Below are positions 8,399-15,997 of a stretch of DNA of 34,166 nucleotides, one piece after another. The notes below the pieces were generated by a model that saw only the letters and a program-made list of their open reading frames with translations, searched no databases and was not told the DNA's origin. The stretch is taken from the NCBI GenBank assembly GCA_905215035.1, contig CAJMOJ010000012.1, positions 1-34,166 on the forward strand. The letters run 5' to 3'. The translations under genes and the position numbers were made by a program. Position 1 is the stretch's first letter. Each line of letters starts with the position of its first letter. The DNA is from an uncultured bacterium. GTDB lineage: Bacteria > Actinomycetota > Coriobacteriia > Coriobacteriales > Eggerthellaceae.

Positions 8399-9265
8399 CT
8401 AGAGATTAATAATAATGACGCCAATAAGCATGCCAGCAATCAGAAAAAATGCGGGCACCTTAGAGCGGTACATAAGAATGGCCTGAGGAAGAATTTCGCC
8501 AAAAACAACATAGAGCATAGCGCCTGATGCAAACCCCAAAGAGGCAGATAATCCCAAAGGCCCAATATCGCCCAGCCAAAAGCCAAGCAAAGCGCCCAGC
8601 ACTAAGGGAAGTCCTGAACAAGCAGTAAGCAATACTGCACGAACACGGCCCATTCCACCAGCAATAAGCGGAACAGCAACAGCCATACCTTCAGGAATAT
8701 TGTGAAGGCCAATCAAGATTGCAAGAATCAATGCCGCGCTTCCAACAGATCCAAGATCAACGTTATAACTTGCTCCAATTGACATGCCCTCGGGAATATT
8801 GTGAAGCGCAATCGCAAACGCAATTACAATTCCAGCAACCCACAAATCACGCTTGGAACCATGCGTCTGCACGTGTTCGTTATAGTGATCAACATGCATG
8901 AGCTCATCAATTGCATCATGAGTTGCAGGATGGCCAGGCTCTGCTGTATGAGGAACTTGCGTGCGCGTGCGAGCATCAATAAGATGATTTAAAAGAGCAA
9001 TAACTCCAACTCCAACCACGACCGCTAAACTCACAACAAAAACAGCGTTATCGCCCGCAAAAATGTGTGCTGCCTCGATGCTCTCTTCCATGAGTTCAAA
9101 ACAAACAATTGAAATCATAACGCCTGAAGTAATAGAGAGGAGCAACGAAATTACTCTATTAGATTCAGTCTTAAAAAGTGCACCTAAAAGACCACCCAGA
9201 CCTGTTCCTCCCAAGCCTGCGATAAGAGTCATAAGTACTACTGTTCCAATTGCTTCTACAGTCAT
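8399..9265 (-). CDS. ZIP-family divalent metal transporter (ZupT-like)
   Basis: 288 residues from the ATG at 9265; an in-frame TTG at 9310 would add 15 residues, and neither has a clear ribosome site, so the start is uncertain. About eight membrane segments are seen. Two copies of the metal-site signature HNIPEG occur in successive helices (ALHNIPEGMSIG and GLHNIPEGMAVA), the TM4-TM5 binuclear centre of ZIP proteins. The loop before them is rich in His, Asp and Glu (HTAEPGHPATHD..., HVDHYNEHVQTH), the usual variable metal-sensing loop. Family members import Zn2+, Fe2+ or Mn2+ into the cytoplasm. It stands divergent from the MFS-CBS gene and ahead of the SDR, with no visible metal-regulator box. 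Confidence 0.9.
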   Translation of the reverse strand: MTVEAIGTVVLMTLIAGLGGTGLGGLLGALFKTESNRVISLLLSITSGVMISIVCFELMEESIEAAHIFAGDNAVFVVSLAVVVGVGVIALLNHLIDARTRTQVPHTAEPGHPATHDAIDELMHVDHYNEHVQTHGSKRDLWVAGIVIAFAIALHNIPEGMSIGASYNVDLGSVGSAALILAILIGLHNIPEGMAVAVPLIAGGMGRVRAVLLTACSGLPLVLGALLGFWLGDIGPLGLSASLGFASGAMLYVVFGEILPQAILMYRSKVPAFFLIAGMLIGVIIINL

Positions 9266-9415
9266 AATGCTACGTATGCTAGCACTACCCAACACACACC
9301 CCAAGATCAACTGGTCAAATGCGCTGTTTTATTTCCTTATTGAAACCTTTACCTTTCTTCGCATTCGTTTGAACGCATTCATCGCGCCATTGACGAAAAT
9401 AATAAAATATTCTTT

Positions 9416-9442
9416 TTGCACCAGCGCAAGAATTCCTATACT
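9416..9442 (+). promoter_or_regulatory. Candidate promoter of the MFS-CBS leader
   Basis: TTGCAC (9416-9421) and TATACT (9437-9442) are separated by 15 bases, slightly short. Transcription from here would give a leader of about 210 bases before the MFS start, containing the short ORF and terminator listed below. The stretch 9266-9415 shows nothing else I can support apart from an A+T-rich region that may carry the ZIP promoter. Confidence 0.35.
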
Positions 9443-9485
9443 TAAAAACGATGTAGGACATCTCCGTTGCCTACCGAACCCATTT

Positions 9486-9569
9486 ATGTCGCGTAGGTGT
9501 ATACATACTGCGTATGGCGCGTTTAACACGACTAATCCCCCATCCGTTAAACACTCCCACGCACGTTAA
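9486..9569 (+). CDS. Possible 27-residue leader peptide before the MFS-CBS gene
   Basis: A short ORF starting MSRRCIHTAYGAF and ending SVKHSHAR has its TAA ending exactly where the 5' arm of the downstream terminator begins. It is Arg/His-rich and contains a Pro-Pro. There is no good ribosome site. The position is what would be expected if ribosome progress on the peptide controlled folding of the terminator, as in drug-inducible efflux leaders, but chance cannot be excluded for an ORF of this size. Confidence 0.3.
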   Translation: MSRRCIHTAYGAFNTTNPPSVKHSHAR

Positions 9570-9613
9570 GTAGCCAGGCATGCATTCACCCGATGCACTC
9601 CTGGCTACTTTTT
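9569..9613 (+). terminator. Strong terminator/attenuator in the MFS-CBS leader
   Basis: AGTAGCCAGG pairs with CCTGGCTACT, with a further inner stem TGCAT/ATGCA, followed by TTTTTGCTTT. It is oriented with the MFS-CBS gene and ends about 45 bases before its start, leaving little room for a separate promoter. This makes it a candidate attenuator. Confidence 0.75.
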
Positions 9614-9658
9614 GCTTTCGAGAATTAACGAGTTTATTTCAGAGAGGGTTGTTGCCTC

Positions 9659-11599
9659 ATGATGGGACTGGCTAAAAAGCAATCGATCATTGTGATTATT
9701 TTGATGATCGGAACATTTTTGGTTGTTCTAAACCAAACCCTGCTCTCGCCTGCACTTGCTGTTATCATGCGCGATCTTTCAATTGATGCAACTACCGTGC
9801 AATATATTATGAGTGCATACTCATTAGTTGAGGCGGTTGTTATTCCTCTATCCGCATATCTTATGGGACGATTCACCACTCGCCAGCTCTACCTTGCAGG
9901 CTTAGGTATTTTTATTGCAGGCTCAATCTTAGCCGCAGTTTCTCCAAGCTTTCCTGCTCTGCTCTTGGGCCGTATGTTTCAAGCAGTAGCAGCTGGTATT
10001 TTTATGCCCATGATTTTCACCGTCATTTTACTTATATTCCCCCGTGAAAAACGCGGAGCAGGCATGGGGCTTGTCACGCTTGTCATTGGATTTGCACCCG
10101 CTGTTGGACCCACCCTTTCAGGTCTTTTAGTCGACAGTATTGGCTGGCGCATGCTTTTTGTCGTGGTGACGGTGGTATCTGCTCTTATTCTCATTGCTGC
10201 TATCATCAACCTTGAAAACTACGGCAATTTTGAGCGCACGACCTTTGATAAGCCATCCGTCATTCTTTCCACCTTAGGCTTGGTTTCACTCCTTTATGGC
10301 TTTTCTTCTTTTACGTCCTCTGAAAACATCTCTGTTCCCCTCGCACTTATTGTGGTAGGCATAGGTATTTGCGCAATCTTTGTAAAACGCCAACTTACTC
10401 TTGAAAACCCACTGCTTCGTATTCGTGTTTTAGCCTCTCGCAATTATCGTATTGCCGTAATTTTGGCTATGATCAATTTTGGCACTGTTGTGGGCATGAG
10501 TACCATTTTGCCCCTCTACTTGCAAAATGTTTGTGGCTATAATGCGCTTCAAACTGGTTTAACCATGCTCCCCGGCGCACTACTTGGTGCTTTTGTTGGT
10601 ATGCTTGCAGGACGGCTCTTTGATTCTTGGGGCGTTCGCAAATGTGCAATTCCTGGCGTAATTACTTTTCTTCTTGGTGGTATAGGAATTACTCTTTTCA
10701 GCATCGATCCCAATGCTGTATTCGTCATTATTGTTTATGCGATCATCACCATAGGAAACCAATTCCTCACCACCCCTATCAACACCTGGGGAATTAATTC
10801 ACTTGATAATCGTGTCATCCAGCATGCCAATGCGGTTACCAATACCCTTAATCAAGTATCGGCTTCTTTTATGACCGCTCTTATTGTTTCAATCTCAGCT
10901 CTAGGCTGGGTTGTAGCACCGCAAGGAAGCATTCTTGAGCAAACCTATCAGGGCGATCATCTTGCTTTCATGACCGTATGTCTTCTCACGTGCATCTCTA
11001 CCGTTATTATTTTCACACTCGTTCGTGACCGCAAAGTTGAACCAAGCACCCAAGCAAACTATGTCATGGAGGCGCTTCCTGCAGATACCGACGCTCAGCG
11101 TATTCCTATTTCTATGGTAATGAACAAAAAACCTGCATTCGTCTCAGAAAACGTCTCAATTAGAGAAGTTGGCCAACTTTTGGTCGACAATCGTGCAAGC
11201 GGACTTCCTATTGTGGACAATCAAAATCATGTTGTTGGCTTTATTTCCGATGGAGACATCATGAACTATATTGGACGCTCCGACAATATTCTTGATTCCA
11301 CCTACATGGTCTATCAGGTCCCTGACTTAGAGACATTCCCGCAGCGTGTATGCGACCTCATCGACATGAATGTTATGAAGATTGCCACAAAACAAGTCAT
11401 TGCACTCAATGCCGACACAAGTCTTGAAGACGCCTGTCGCCTTCTCTCTGAAAAACACATTAAAATTGCCCCTGTTGTACAAGAGCAAAAACTCGTTGGA
11501 TCACTCTCGCGTGCCGATATCGTCCGTGCTACTATGGCAAATCTCGTCACCATCAAAGCGATGGCAAACCAAGACGCACAAACCCATCGCTCCTCATAA
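9659..11599 (+). CDS. MFS efflux transporter (DHA2/EmrB-QacA type) fused to two CBS domains
   Basis: 646 residues. Residues 1 to about 470 form a 14-segment DHA2 transporter beginning IVIILMIGTFLVVLNQTLLS, with the family's helix-4 and helix-5 motifs (LLLGRMFQAVAAGIFMP, GFAPAVGPTLSGLL). After a short linker the C-terminal part carries two CBS repeats: about 482-540 (ISMVMNKKPAF...GLPIVDNQNHVVGFISDGDI) and about 567-635 (VMKIATKQV...KIAPVVQEQKLVGSLSRADI). A CBS pair binds adenine nucleotides or similar ligands, so the exporter may be gated by a cytoplasmic nucleotide; that is inference. DHA2 proteins normally end near 480-520 residues. A site AGAGAGG lies 11 bases before the first ATG; a second ATG follows directly. 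Substrate unknown. Confidence 0.88.
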   Translation: MMGLAKKQSIIVIILMIGTFLVVLNQTLLSPALAVIMRDLSIDATTVQYIMSAYSLVEAVVIPLSAYLMGRFTTRQLYLAGLGIFIAGSILAAVSPSFPALLLGRMFQAVAAGIFMPMIFTVILLIFPREKRGAGMGLVTLVIGFAPAVGPTLSGLLVDSIGWRMLFVVVTVVSALILIAAIINLENYGNFERTTFDKPSVILSTLGLVSLLYGFSSFTSSENISVPLALIVVGIGICAIFVKRQLTLENPLLRIRVLASRNYRIAVILAMINFGTVVGMSTILPLYLQNVCGYNALQTGLTMLPGALLGAFVGMLAGRLFDSWGVRKCAIPGVITFLLGGIGITLFSIDPNAVFVIIVYAIITIGNQFLTTPINTWGINSLDNRVIQHANAVTNTLNQVSASFMTALIVSISALGWVVAPQGSILEQTYQGDHLAFMTVCLLTCISTVIIFTLVRDRKVEPSTQANYVMEALPADTDAQRIPISMVMNKKPAFVSENVSIREVGQLLVDNRASGLPIVDNQNHVVGFISDGDIMNYIGRSDNILDSTYMVYQVPDLETFPQRVCDLIDMNVMKIATKQVIALNADTSLEDACRLLSEKHIKIAPVVQEQKLVGSLSRADIVRATMANLVTIKAMANQDAQTHRSS

Positions 11600-11720
11600 T
11601 ACTATCCAAAACAACCTTACCAAGAAGTAAGATCTACGCAAGGTTAGTGTTAGCTGCGTCCTCTAAAGTTGATACCAAGACGAATAAATAGCTCGTCTCA
11701 GAGAAAGGAACGATGCAGTC

Positions 11721-11849
11721 ATGAGCACTCCCGCAAAAATCTTGGTAGGAACCCTTGTTGTATTTGGCGTAAGCACATTTGCTCTTGTGTGGCTCAACAA
11801 GAGCTCTGAAGTCACCTGCAGGAATCTTCCTGTCACGCGCAAGTGGTAA
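11721..11849 (+). CDS. Probable small single-pass membrane protein (42 residues)
   Basis: A short ORF starts MSTPAKILVGTLVVFGVSTF and has one clear membrane helix (about residues 7-25), a Trp at the interface and a Lys/Arg-rich tail ending RKW. AAAGGA lies 13 bases upstream, somewhat far. It fills the otherwise empty 290-base gap between the MFS-CBS gene and the convergent zinc-ribbon gene. I do not recognise the family. The membrane pattern and natural codon use favour a real gene, but it could be chance. Confidence 0.42.
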   Translation: MSTPAKILVGTLVVFGVSTFALVWLNKSSEVTCRNLPVTRKW

Positions 11850-11889
11850 CCTTTTTGAGTTTGGTTTCGCTAGAGCTATCAGTGGAACA

Positions 11890-12768
11890 CTAGAATAAGC
11901 GTCCCAACATTGAATTTTTATTAGGTTTTTGAGCCTCGCGTGCAGCAGCAATACCAATCTCTTCAGGCGTAAGCTCTCGTTGAGCAGCTTCTTGGGGTAA
12001 CTCTTGAGGGGCCTCTTGGGTAAAACCTTCTCGAAACTCTTCCGTATCAGAAACAGCCGTTGTTGATACAACTTTGCGTGCTTCATCAGGGCGTGCCTCA
12101 GACGTGCACGCTGCTTGCGTTTGTTGCTCAAGCGTAGACACAGAAGATGACGAAGCATTTACTGCTGGAGCGTCTTGTGTTGTGCGCTGTAGAGTTGATT
12201 GCATATCAGTCACGCTCATGCCCGCCTTTTTAGCAAGCTTTTCAGCCATAGCTTTACGACGACGCGATTTTTTGTCTTGCCCCTGGAGCACAAGCACGAA
12301 TTTATTCATGTCCCAACCTTGGGTGAACTTAGGTGCTTCTGAAAGTGGAAAGGCAGCGTGACAGTCGTGACAAATCACTGCTTGTCCGGGATGAGGAGAC
12401 GCGAGTTTTTTCATCACAAGTAGAGCACAGAGCGACAAAGCAATAGGACTTACAATCAACCCAATATTGATAATCCAAGAACTGGTAGCCCCATCATTTT
12501 GAGCGTACCACCAGACATATGCCCATATAAGCACAATGGCTAGCACGCATAAAAGCCAAGTGTAGGGTTTTAAACCTCGTACCGGAATAACCCCATTATA
12601 AATTTCTCCCTGCTTCCCACAATGCGAGCAATACTTGGGAACCTTTACCGGATCTTCTTCTGGTATTGCTGGAACGCCTTTTTCCTTGAGTTCCTCAAGC
12701 GGGGTATTTTGAGTGGGCTTGGTGTCATCAGAAGATGAATAAATAAGCTTGAATCGATTGCTTGCCAC
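11890..12768 (-). CDS. Membrane protein with split zinc ribbon, function unknown
   Basis: 292 residues from a GTG with AAGGAGAGG upstream. C47-x2-C50 (YCSHCGKQ) and C133-x2-C136 (ICHDCHA) form the two halves of a zinc ribbon, separated by two membrane helices at about 70-89 and 97-119. Residues 150-180 are basic (KKSRRRK), and the rest to the C-terminus is a low-complexity, Glu/Ala/Ser/Gln-rich, probably disordered tail. Both ribbon halves should lie on the same, probably cytoplasmic, side, so they could close over one zinc ion at the membrane face. It follows the azoreductase gene by 64 bases on the same strand. I do not recognise the family; no enzymatic motif is seen. Confidence 0.75.
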   Translation of the reverse strand: MASNRFKLIYSSSDDTKPTQNTPLEELKEKGVPAIPEEDPVKVPKYCSHCGKQGEIYNGVIPVRGLKPYTWLLCVLAIVLIWAYVWWYAQNDGATSSWIINIGLIVSPIALSLCALLVMKKLASPHPGQAVICHDCHAAFPLSEAPKFTQGWDMNKFVLVLQGQDKKSRRRKAMAEKLAKKAGMSVTDMQSTLQRTTQDAPAVNASSSSVSTLEQQTQAACTSEARPDEARKVVSTTAVSDTEEFREGFTQEAPQELPQEAAQRELTPEEIGIAAAREAQKPNKNSMLGRLF

Positions 12769-12832
12769 AGACTAGTCCTCTCCTTACGATTGGAGCGATT
12801 GTATCATTGATCAGATGTATATCCAACGGATA

Positions 12833-13402
12833 TTAATGACACTCCATGGCAAGTTTACGTGCGCGCTCGCAAGCATCCGCCAATATCTTTTGTGCATCCA
12901 TACCCACCACATCAAGCATGTCAGCGCTAATGCAATACGTATCATTAATGCCAAACATCTGCGCAAGCCCTTGAAAGTATTCATAACCATAGTTTTGTGA
13001 AGATCCCGGTCCACCTGCAGTCATGAGATAGATTAAGCGCTTTGCCCCACAAAGCCCTTCTGGACGACCCTCTTCGGTGTAGTGAAATGCGATCTCATTA
13101 ACCGTAATATGTTCAACATATACTTTGAGCATAGAGGGAAATGATAAATCCCAATACGGTGCAGCAATAACAATCTCATCGGCATCTGCAAATTGCTTAG
13201 CTAAATCAAAAAGTGGATCTGAAAAATCTCCCGCAAGTTGAAATTGCAAGCGTTTTTCAATCATAGCCTGTGTGTAGGGAACAAGATTGAGATCTGCCAG
13301 AGTAACTTCATCGTAGGTCATCCCCTCTAAGTAAGCTTGGGCAAGCTTATAGGTGCGTGATTCATTTCCTCGTGTGCAAGCGTTAACAAACAGTGTTTTC
13401 AT
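12833..13402 (-). CDS. FMN-dependent NAD(P)H oxidoreductase, azoreductase/quinone reductase-like
   Basis: 189 residues from the ATG at 13402, chosen because AAGGATGGGG precedes it and MKTLFVNACTRG is the natural first beta strand of a flavodoxin fold; the frame stays open upstream without family character. The phosphate loop is CTRGNESRTYKLA. Then come the flavin/dimer stretch APYWDLSFPSMLKVYVEHI and the TAGGPGSSQNYG loop, all as in AzoR/NQO-type reductases. These reduce quinones, azo or nitro compounds in the cytoplasm with two electrons from NAD(P)H. It is divergent from the DNA glycosylase gene and probably co-transcribed with the zinc-ribbon membrane protein. Confidence 0.82.
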   Translation of the reverse strand: MKTLFVNACTRGNESRTYKLAQAYLEGMTYDEVTLADLNLVPYTQAMIEKRLQFQLAGDFSDPLFDLAKQFADADEIVIAAPYWDLSFPSMLKVYVEHITVNEIAFHYTEEGRPEGLCGAKRLIYLMTAGGPGSSQNYGYEYFQGLAQMFGINDTYCISADMLDVVGMDAQKILADACERARKLAMECH

Positions 13403-13505
13403 ATCCCCATCCTTGTCCTTTTGTGAAATACTTCTAGGTACTGAAATATTTTTATGCGCAATAGCTTTATATAGGGCATAATCATACACCTCGAAACGAG
13501 CATTC

Positions 13506-14036
13506 ATGGAGCCAACAACCATCACTCATACCTTGTCGCCTATTTTTAATCATGACTCTCACGTCCTTATTTTGGGGACAATGCCCAGTCCCCAATCGCG
13601 TCAACGTGGATTCTACTATGGCAACCCACAAAATCGTTTTTGGCGTGTGCTTGCGCGCGTGTTCGACGAACCTCTGCCACAAACAAATGAAGAACGCACC
13701 TCACTCATTTTGCATCACCATCTTGCGCTTTGGGATGTCCTGTCTTCTTGCACGATTACAGGAGCAAGTGACGCTTCCATTTCCAATCCGATACCCAATG
13801 ATTTGAATATAGTTGTTGACAGGGCACCTATTTCCACCATTGTTACTACTGGTACCAAAGCAGCACAACTTTTCAAGCGATTTTACCCTCTTCAACAAAA
13901 TCAAAAGAAGAGCGAGCAACCGCTTACATGGATTGCATTGCCTTCAACAAGCCCAGCCAATGCGCGCATGTCTCTTGATGCGCTTGTAGATGCATACCAA
14001 ATTTTACGCAGGATTGCCGAACCAGAAACGACGTAG
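13506..14036 (+). CDS. DNA-deoxyinosine (hypoxanthine) glycosylase, UDG superfamily
   Basis: 176 residues, the right size for the TIGR04274-type hypoxanthine-DNA glycosylases (UDG family 6). The first active-site motif is GTMPSPQS at 24-31, followed by YYGNPQNRFW (37-46), which shapes the base pocket. LWDVLSSC (75-82) follows, and the DNA-intercalating second motif is LPSTSPANA at 145-153. The enzyme excises deaminated adenine (hypoxanthine) from DNA to start base excision repair. The ribosome site is poor. It lies about 2.7 kb before the radical-SAM/DUF4130 DNA repair pair on the same strand, whose relatives are often found beside or fused to UDG-type glycosylases, so the three may cooperate. 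Confidence 0.85.
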   Translation: MEPTTITHTLSPIFNHDSHVLILGTMPSPQSRQRGFYYGNPQNRFWRVLARVFDEPLPQTNEERTSLILHHHLALWDVLSSCTITGASDASISNPIPNDLNIVVDRAPISTIVTTGTKAAQLFKRFYPLQQNQKKSEQPLTWIALPSTSPANARMSLDALVDAYQILRRIAEPETT

Positions 14037-14135
14037 ATTACCAAGAAGAATATAAGCGAGCGGCGAGCCCGCGTGCCCGATCCACAAGCCCGCCGCAACA
14101 GCCTTGACCAGTATGCCGAAACAACTAGTCTTACT

Positions 14136-14156
14136 TAACCATAAAACCAATGGTTA
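14136..14156. repeat. Inverted repeat in the gap before the second SDR gene
   Basis: TAACCAT and ATGGTTA form a perfect 7-bp stem with a 7-base loop. The surrounding gene-free stretch 14037-14330 also holds a G+C-rich imperfect stem near 14063-14100 (GCGGCG/CGCCGC) without a T-run. No clear promoter is seen. Confidence 0.35.
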
Positions 14157-14330
14157 CAGGCCTCACTCTACGCCCCTTTTTTGTAGTTATCAATTACATA
14201 AGGGCACCTAATTTAAATCCTGGGTCAATTATGATGAAAAAAACTTAAATCCTCTACGAATTACGTATGAAATGGACGGTAATTTTGTTCTTGCGCTACT
14301 ATAGAAAAATCCACAAGAAAGGTTACTGCC

Positions 14331-15185
14331 ATGACACAAAACGCTTCCCCGGTATGGGTTATCACGGGAGCATCCCGTGGATTCGGTGCAGAATTCGTAT
14401 CAGTTGCTCTTGAACATGGTGCTCGCGTTGCTGCTACCGCACGTAAGCCAGAAGCTGTAATTGACACCTTTGGTATTCAAGACAATTTACTTCCTGTCGC
14501 CCTTGATGTCTGCGACCCCGATTCAATTAAAAATGCAATTACTACCATTATTGATGCATGGGGTCGTATAGATGTGCTTGTCAACAATGCTGGCTACGGC
14601 ATTTTTGGTGCACTCGAAGAATGTTCAGACGCCGAAACCCGTGCAATTTATGACACTAATGTTTTTGGTCTCATCAATGTAACACGTGCAGTTCTTCCTC
14701 ATATGCGTGCACAGCATGCAGGGCGCATTGTCAATATGGGATCTATGGCCAGCTTTGCTTGCGATCCTGGTGGGGCTCTTTATGATTCCACTAAGTTTGC
14801 CGTTGCGGCAATTTCAGAAACACTCTCATTGGAGATGGCGCCCTTTGGTATTGAGGCTATGGTTGTTGAACCGGGCATGTTTAGAACCAACTTTTTTGGA
14901 AGTGCTTCTATTAAAACTCCAAGCAAAGAACTAGATGACTATGATGGAACACCTGCACGCGGTGCGATGGAATTTTGCATTACTCATGATCACCTACAAA
15001 AAGGCGACCCCCATAAGGCCGCCGAGTTTGTATATGAAATTGTTGCAAGTCCTGACCCTATGCCCCTTTGGCTTCCCGTTGGCAAAGATGCCTATAAAAA
15101 GTTCGAACAAAAGCTTACTCACATGATCGAATCTGTGCAGCCTTACAAAGAGGCAGGATCAAATCTTTTTGTCGATACACAATAG
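14331..15185 (+). CDS. Short-chain dehydrogenase/reductase (SDR)
   Basis: 284 residues. The cofactor loop TGASRGFG is at 12-19, NNAG at 85-88, Ser138 (NMGS), Tyr151 and Lys155 (YDSTK), all intact. An arginine after the second strand (ATARK) suggests NADP(H). The C-terminal region (about 190-284) is longer than in FabG-type SDRs and resembles the 17-beta-hydroxysteroid/retinol dehydrogenase-like subgroup that acts on lipidic or aromatic carbonyls; the substrate is unknown. AAAGG lies 8 bases before the ATG. Its stop is only 4 bases from the stop of the convergent MarR-like gene, so the two transcripts must overlap at their 3' ends. Confidence 0.85.
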   Translation: MTQNASPVWVITGASRGFGAEFVSVALEHGARVAATARKPEAVIDTFGIQDNLLPVALDVCDPDSIKNAITTIIDAWGRIDVLVNNAGYGIFGALEECSDAETRAIYDTNVFGLINVTRAVLPHMRAQHAGRIVNMGSMASFACDPGGALYDSTKFAVAAISETLSLEMAPFGIEAMVVEPGMFRTNFFGSASIKTPSKELDDYDGTPARGAMEFCITHDHLQKGDPHKAAEFVYEIVASPDPMPLWLPVGKDAYKKFEQKLTHMIESVQPYKEAGSNLFVDTQ

Positions 15186-15189
15186 TTAG

Positions 15190-15792
15190 CTATTCTGCTT
15201 GCGCACTCAATTTGGGAGTTAATTTACGGAGCAGTTTTAAGAGCTGCTCCTTTTCTTCTTCAGATAAGCCACCAAATAGTTGATGAGCTTGACTCAAGCG
15301 AATCTGGTCAACATCTTTCCACGTCGCAATACCCGAAGCAGTTAAGGTCATCATATCGTTTTCTGCGTTTCCGTTAGGATCAACGGAAACGATAATGAGA
15401 TCATTTTGCTGCATTTTAGTAAAGATATCTTTGTCAAAGGTGTGCATACCTTCACATTCGCGTTCTAGCCCACCACGGGTAAGCGTTCCTTCATTACCCA
15501 ACAAACGCAAAACAAAATCACGACTCAACATGTAATCACGCTCACCGCGTTGGATATCGAGAAACAAGCGCTCTTCAAGTGGCAATGACCGCATTCCGCG
15601 TTCAAGAGCCTTTAAGGTAACCTCAAGACCACTCAGCGGATCTTCCTCAGACACCATCTTGATTGTTTTAGCCTCTTCTTGATGCATCTTAATGATGGCA
15701 CGGTACGTACGCTGGAAAAAGAGAATTACAGCTTGCATGAGCTCACGATCGAGATCACTCGTTACTTGGTCGTCTAAAAGTTCCTCGGGCAT
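15190..15792 (-). CDS. MarR-like winged-helix regulator
   Basis: 200 residues, longer than most MarR proteins owing to an acidic N-terminal extension of about 75 residues. The middle carries a winged-helix pattern: FVLRLLGNEGTLTRGGLERE, then a helix DKDIFTKMQQNDLIIV, then a wing and TASGIATW. The C-terminal QAHQLFGGLSEEEKEQLLKL is the familiar dimerisation helix of MarR proteins. AAGGAG precedes the ATG. An imperfect palindrome lies 30 bases upstream of the start and may be its operator. It faces the SDR gene tail to tail. DNA-binding is inferred from pattern, and the ligand is unknown. Confidence 0.7.
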   Translation of the reverse strand: MPEELLDDQVTSDLDRELMQAVILFFQRTYRAIIKMHQEEAKTIKMVSEEDPLSGLEVTLKALERGMRSLPLEERLFLDIQRGERDYMLSRDFVLRLLGNEGTLTRGGLERECEGMHTFDKDIFTKMQQNDLIIVSVDPNGNAENDMMTLTASGIATWKDVDQIRLSQAHQLFGGLSEEEKEQLLKLLRKLTPKLSAQAE

Positions 15793-15821
15793 CTCTACAC
15801 TCCTTCTACCTACCTTGCTTT

Positions 15822-15838
15822 TTAAGTACTGTACCTAA
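15822..15838. promoter_or_regulatory. Candidate operator upstream of the MarR-like gene
   Basis: TTAAGTAC-T-GTACCTAA is a 17-base palindrome with one mismatch in eight pairs, centred 38 bases upstream of the start. The rest of the gap to 15997 shows no other convincing element. Confidence 0.35.
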
Positions 15839-15997
15839 GTCTTAACGGTGTTGAAGTCTCGTGAACAAGCCTGCGCAATTATTCCACAAGTGTGTAAGAA
15901 CGCTGTCATATACCTACTTATCTTGTAAGAATATTGTTTGTTGATTTCTGTTGTTGTAAAAGACATAAAGCCCAATGGAATATTGCAGGCTTCTAAC

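Noticed and set aside
9063..9569. Plus-strand frame of 168 codons through the ZIP start and the MFS leader
   Set aside because: The first half is antisense to the ZIP N-terminus. Only the last 27 codons, downstream of a promoter-like pair, deserve mention, and they are listed separately at low confidence.
11604..11650. Terminator after the MFS-CBS gene (AACCTT/AAGGTT)
   Set aside because: The stem is only 6 bp with a 21-base loop and no T-run follows.
11634..12158. Minus-strand frame of 174 codons, Arg/Leu/Lys-rich
   Set aside because: Overlaps the zinc-ribbon gene tail in another frame and lacks a start site; low-complexity shadow of Glu/Ala-rich coding.
13403..13505. LexA-type box upstream of the DNA glycosylase (CGAAACGAGCATTC)
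   Set aside because: The half-sites have the wrong spacing and lack the C/G of GAAC...GTTC; not comparable with the box at 16760.
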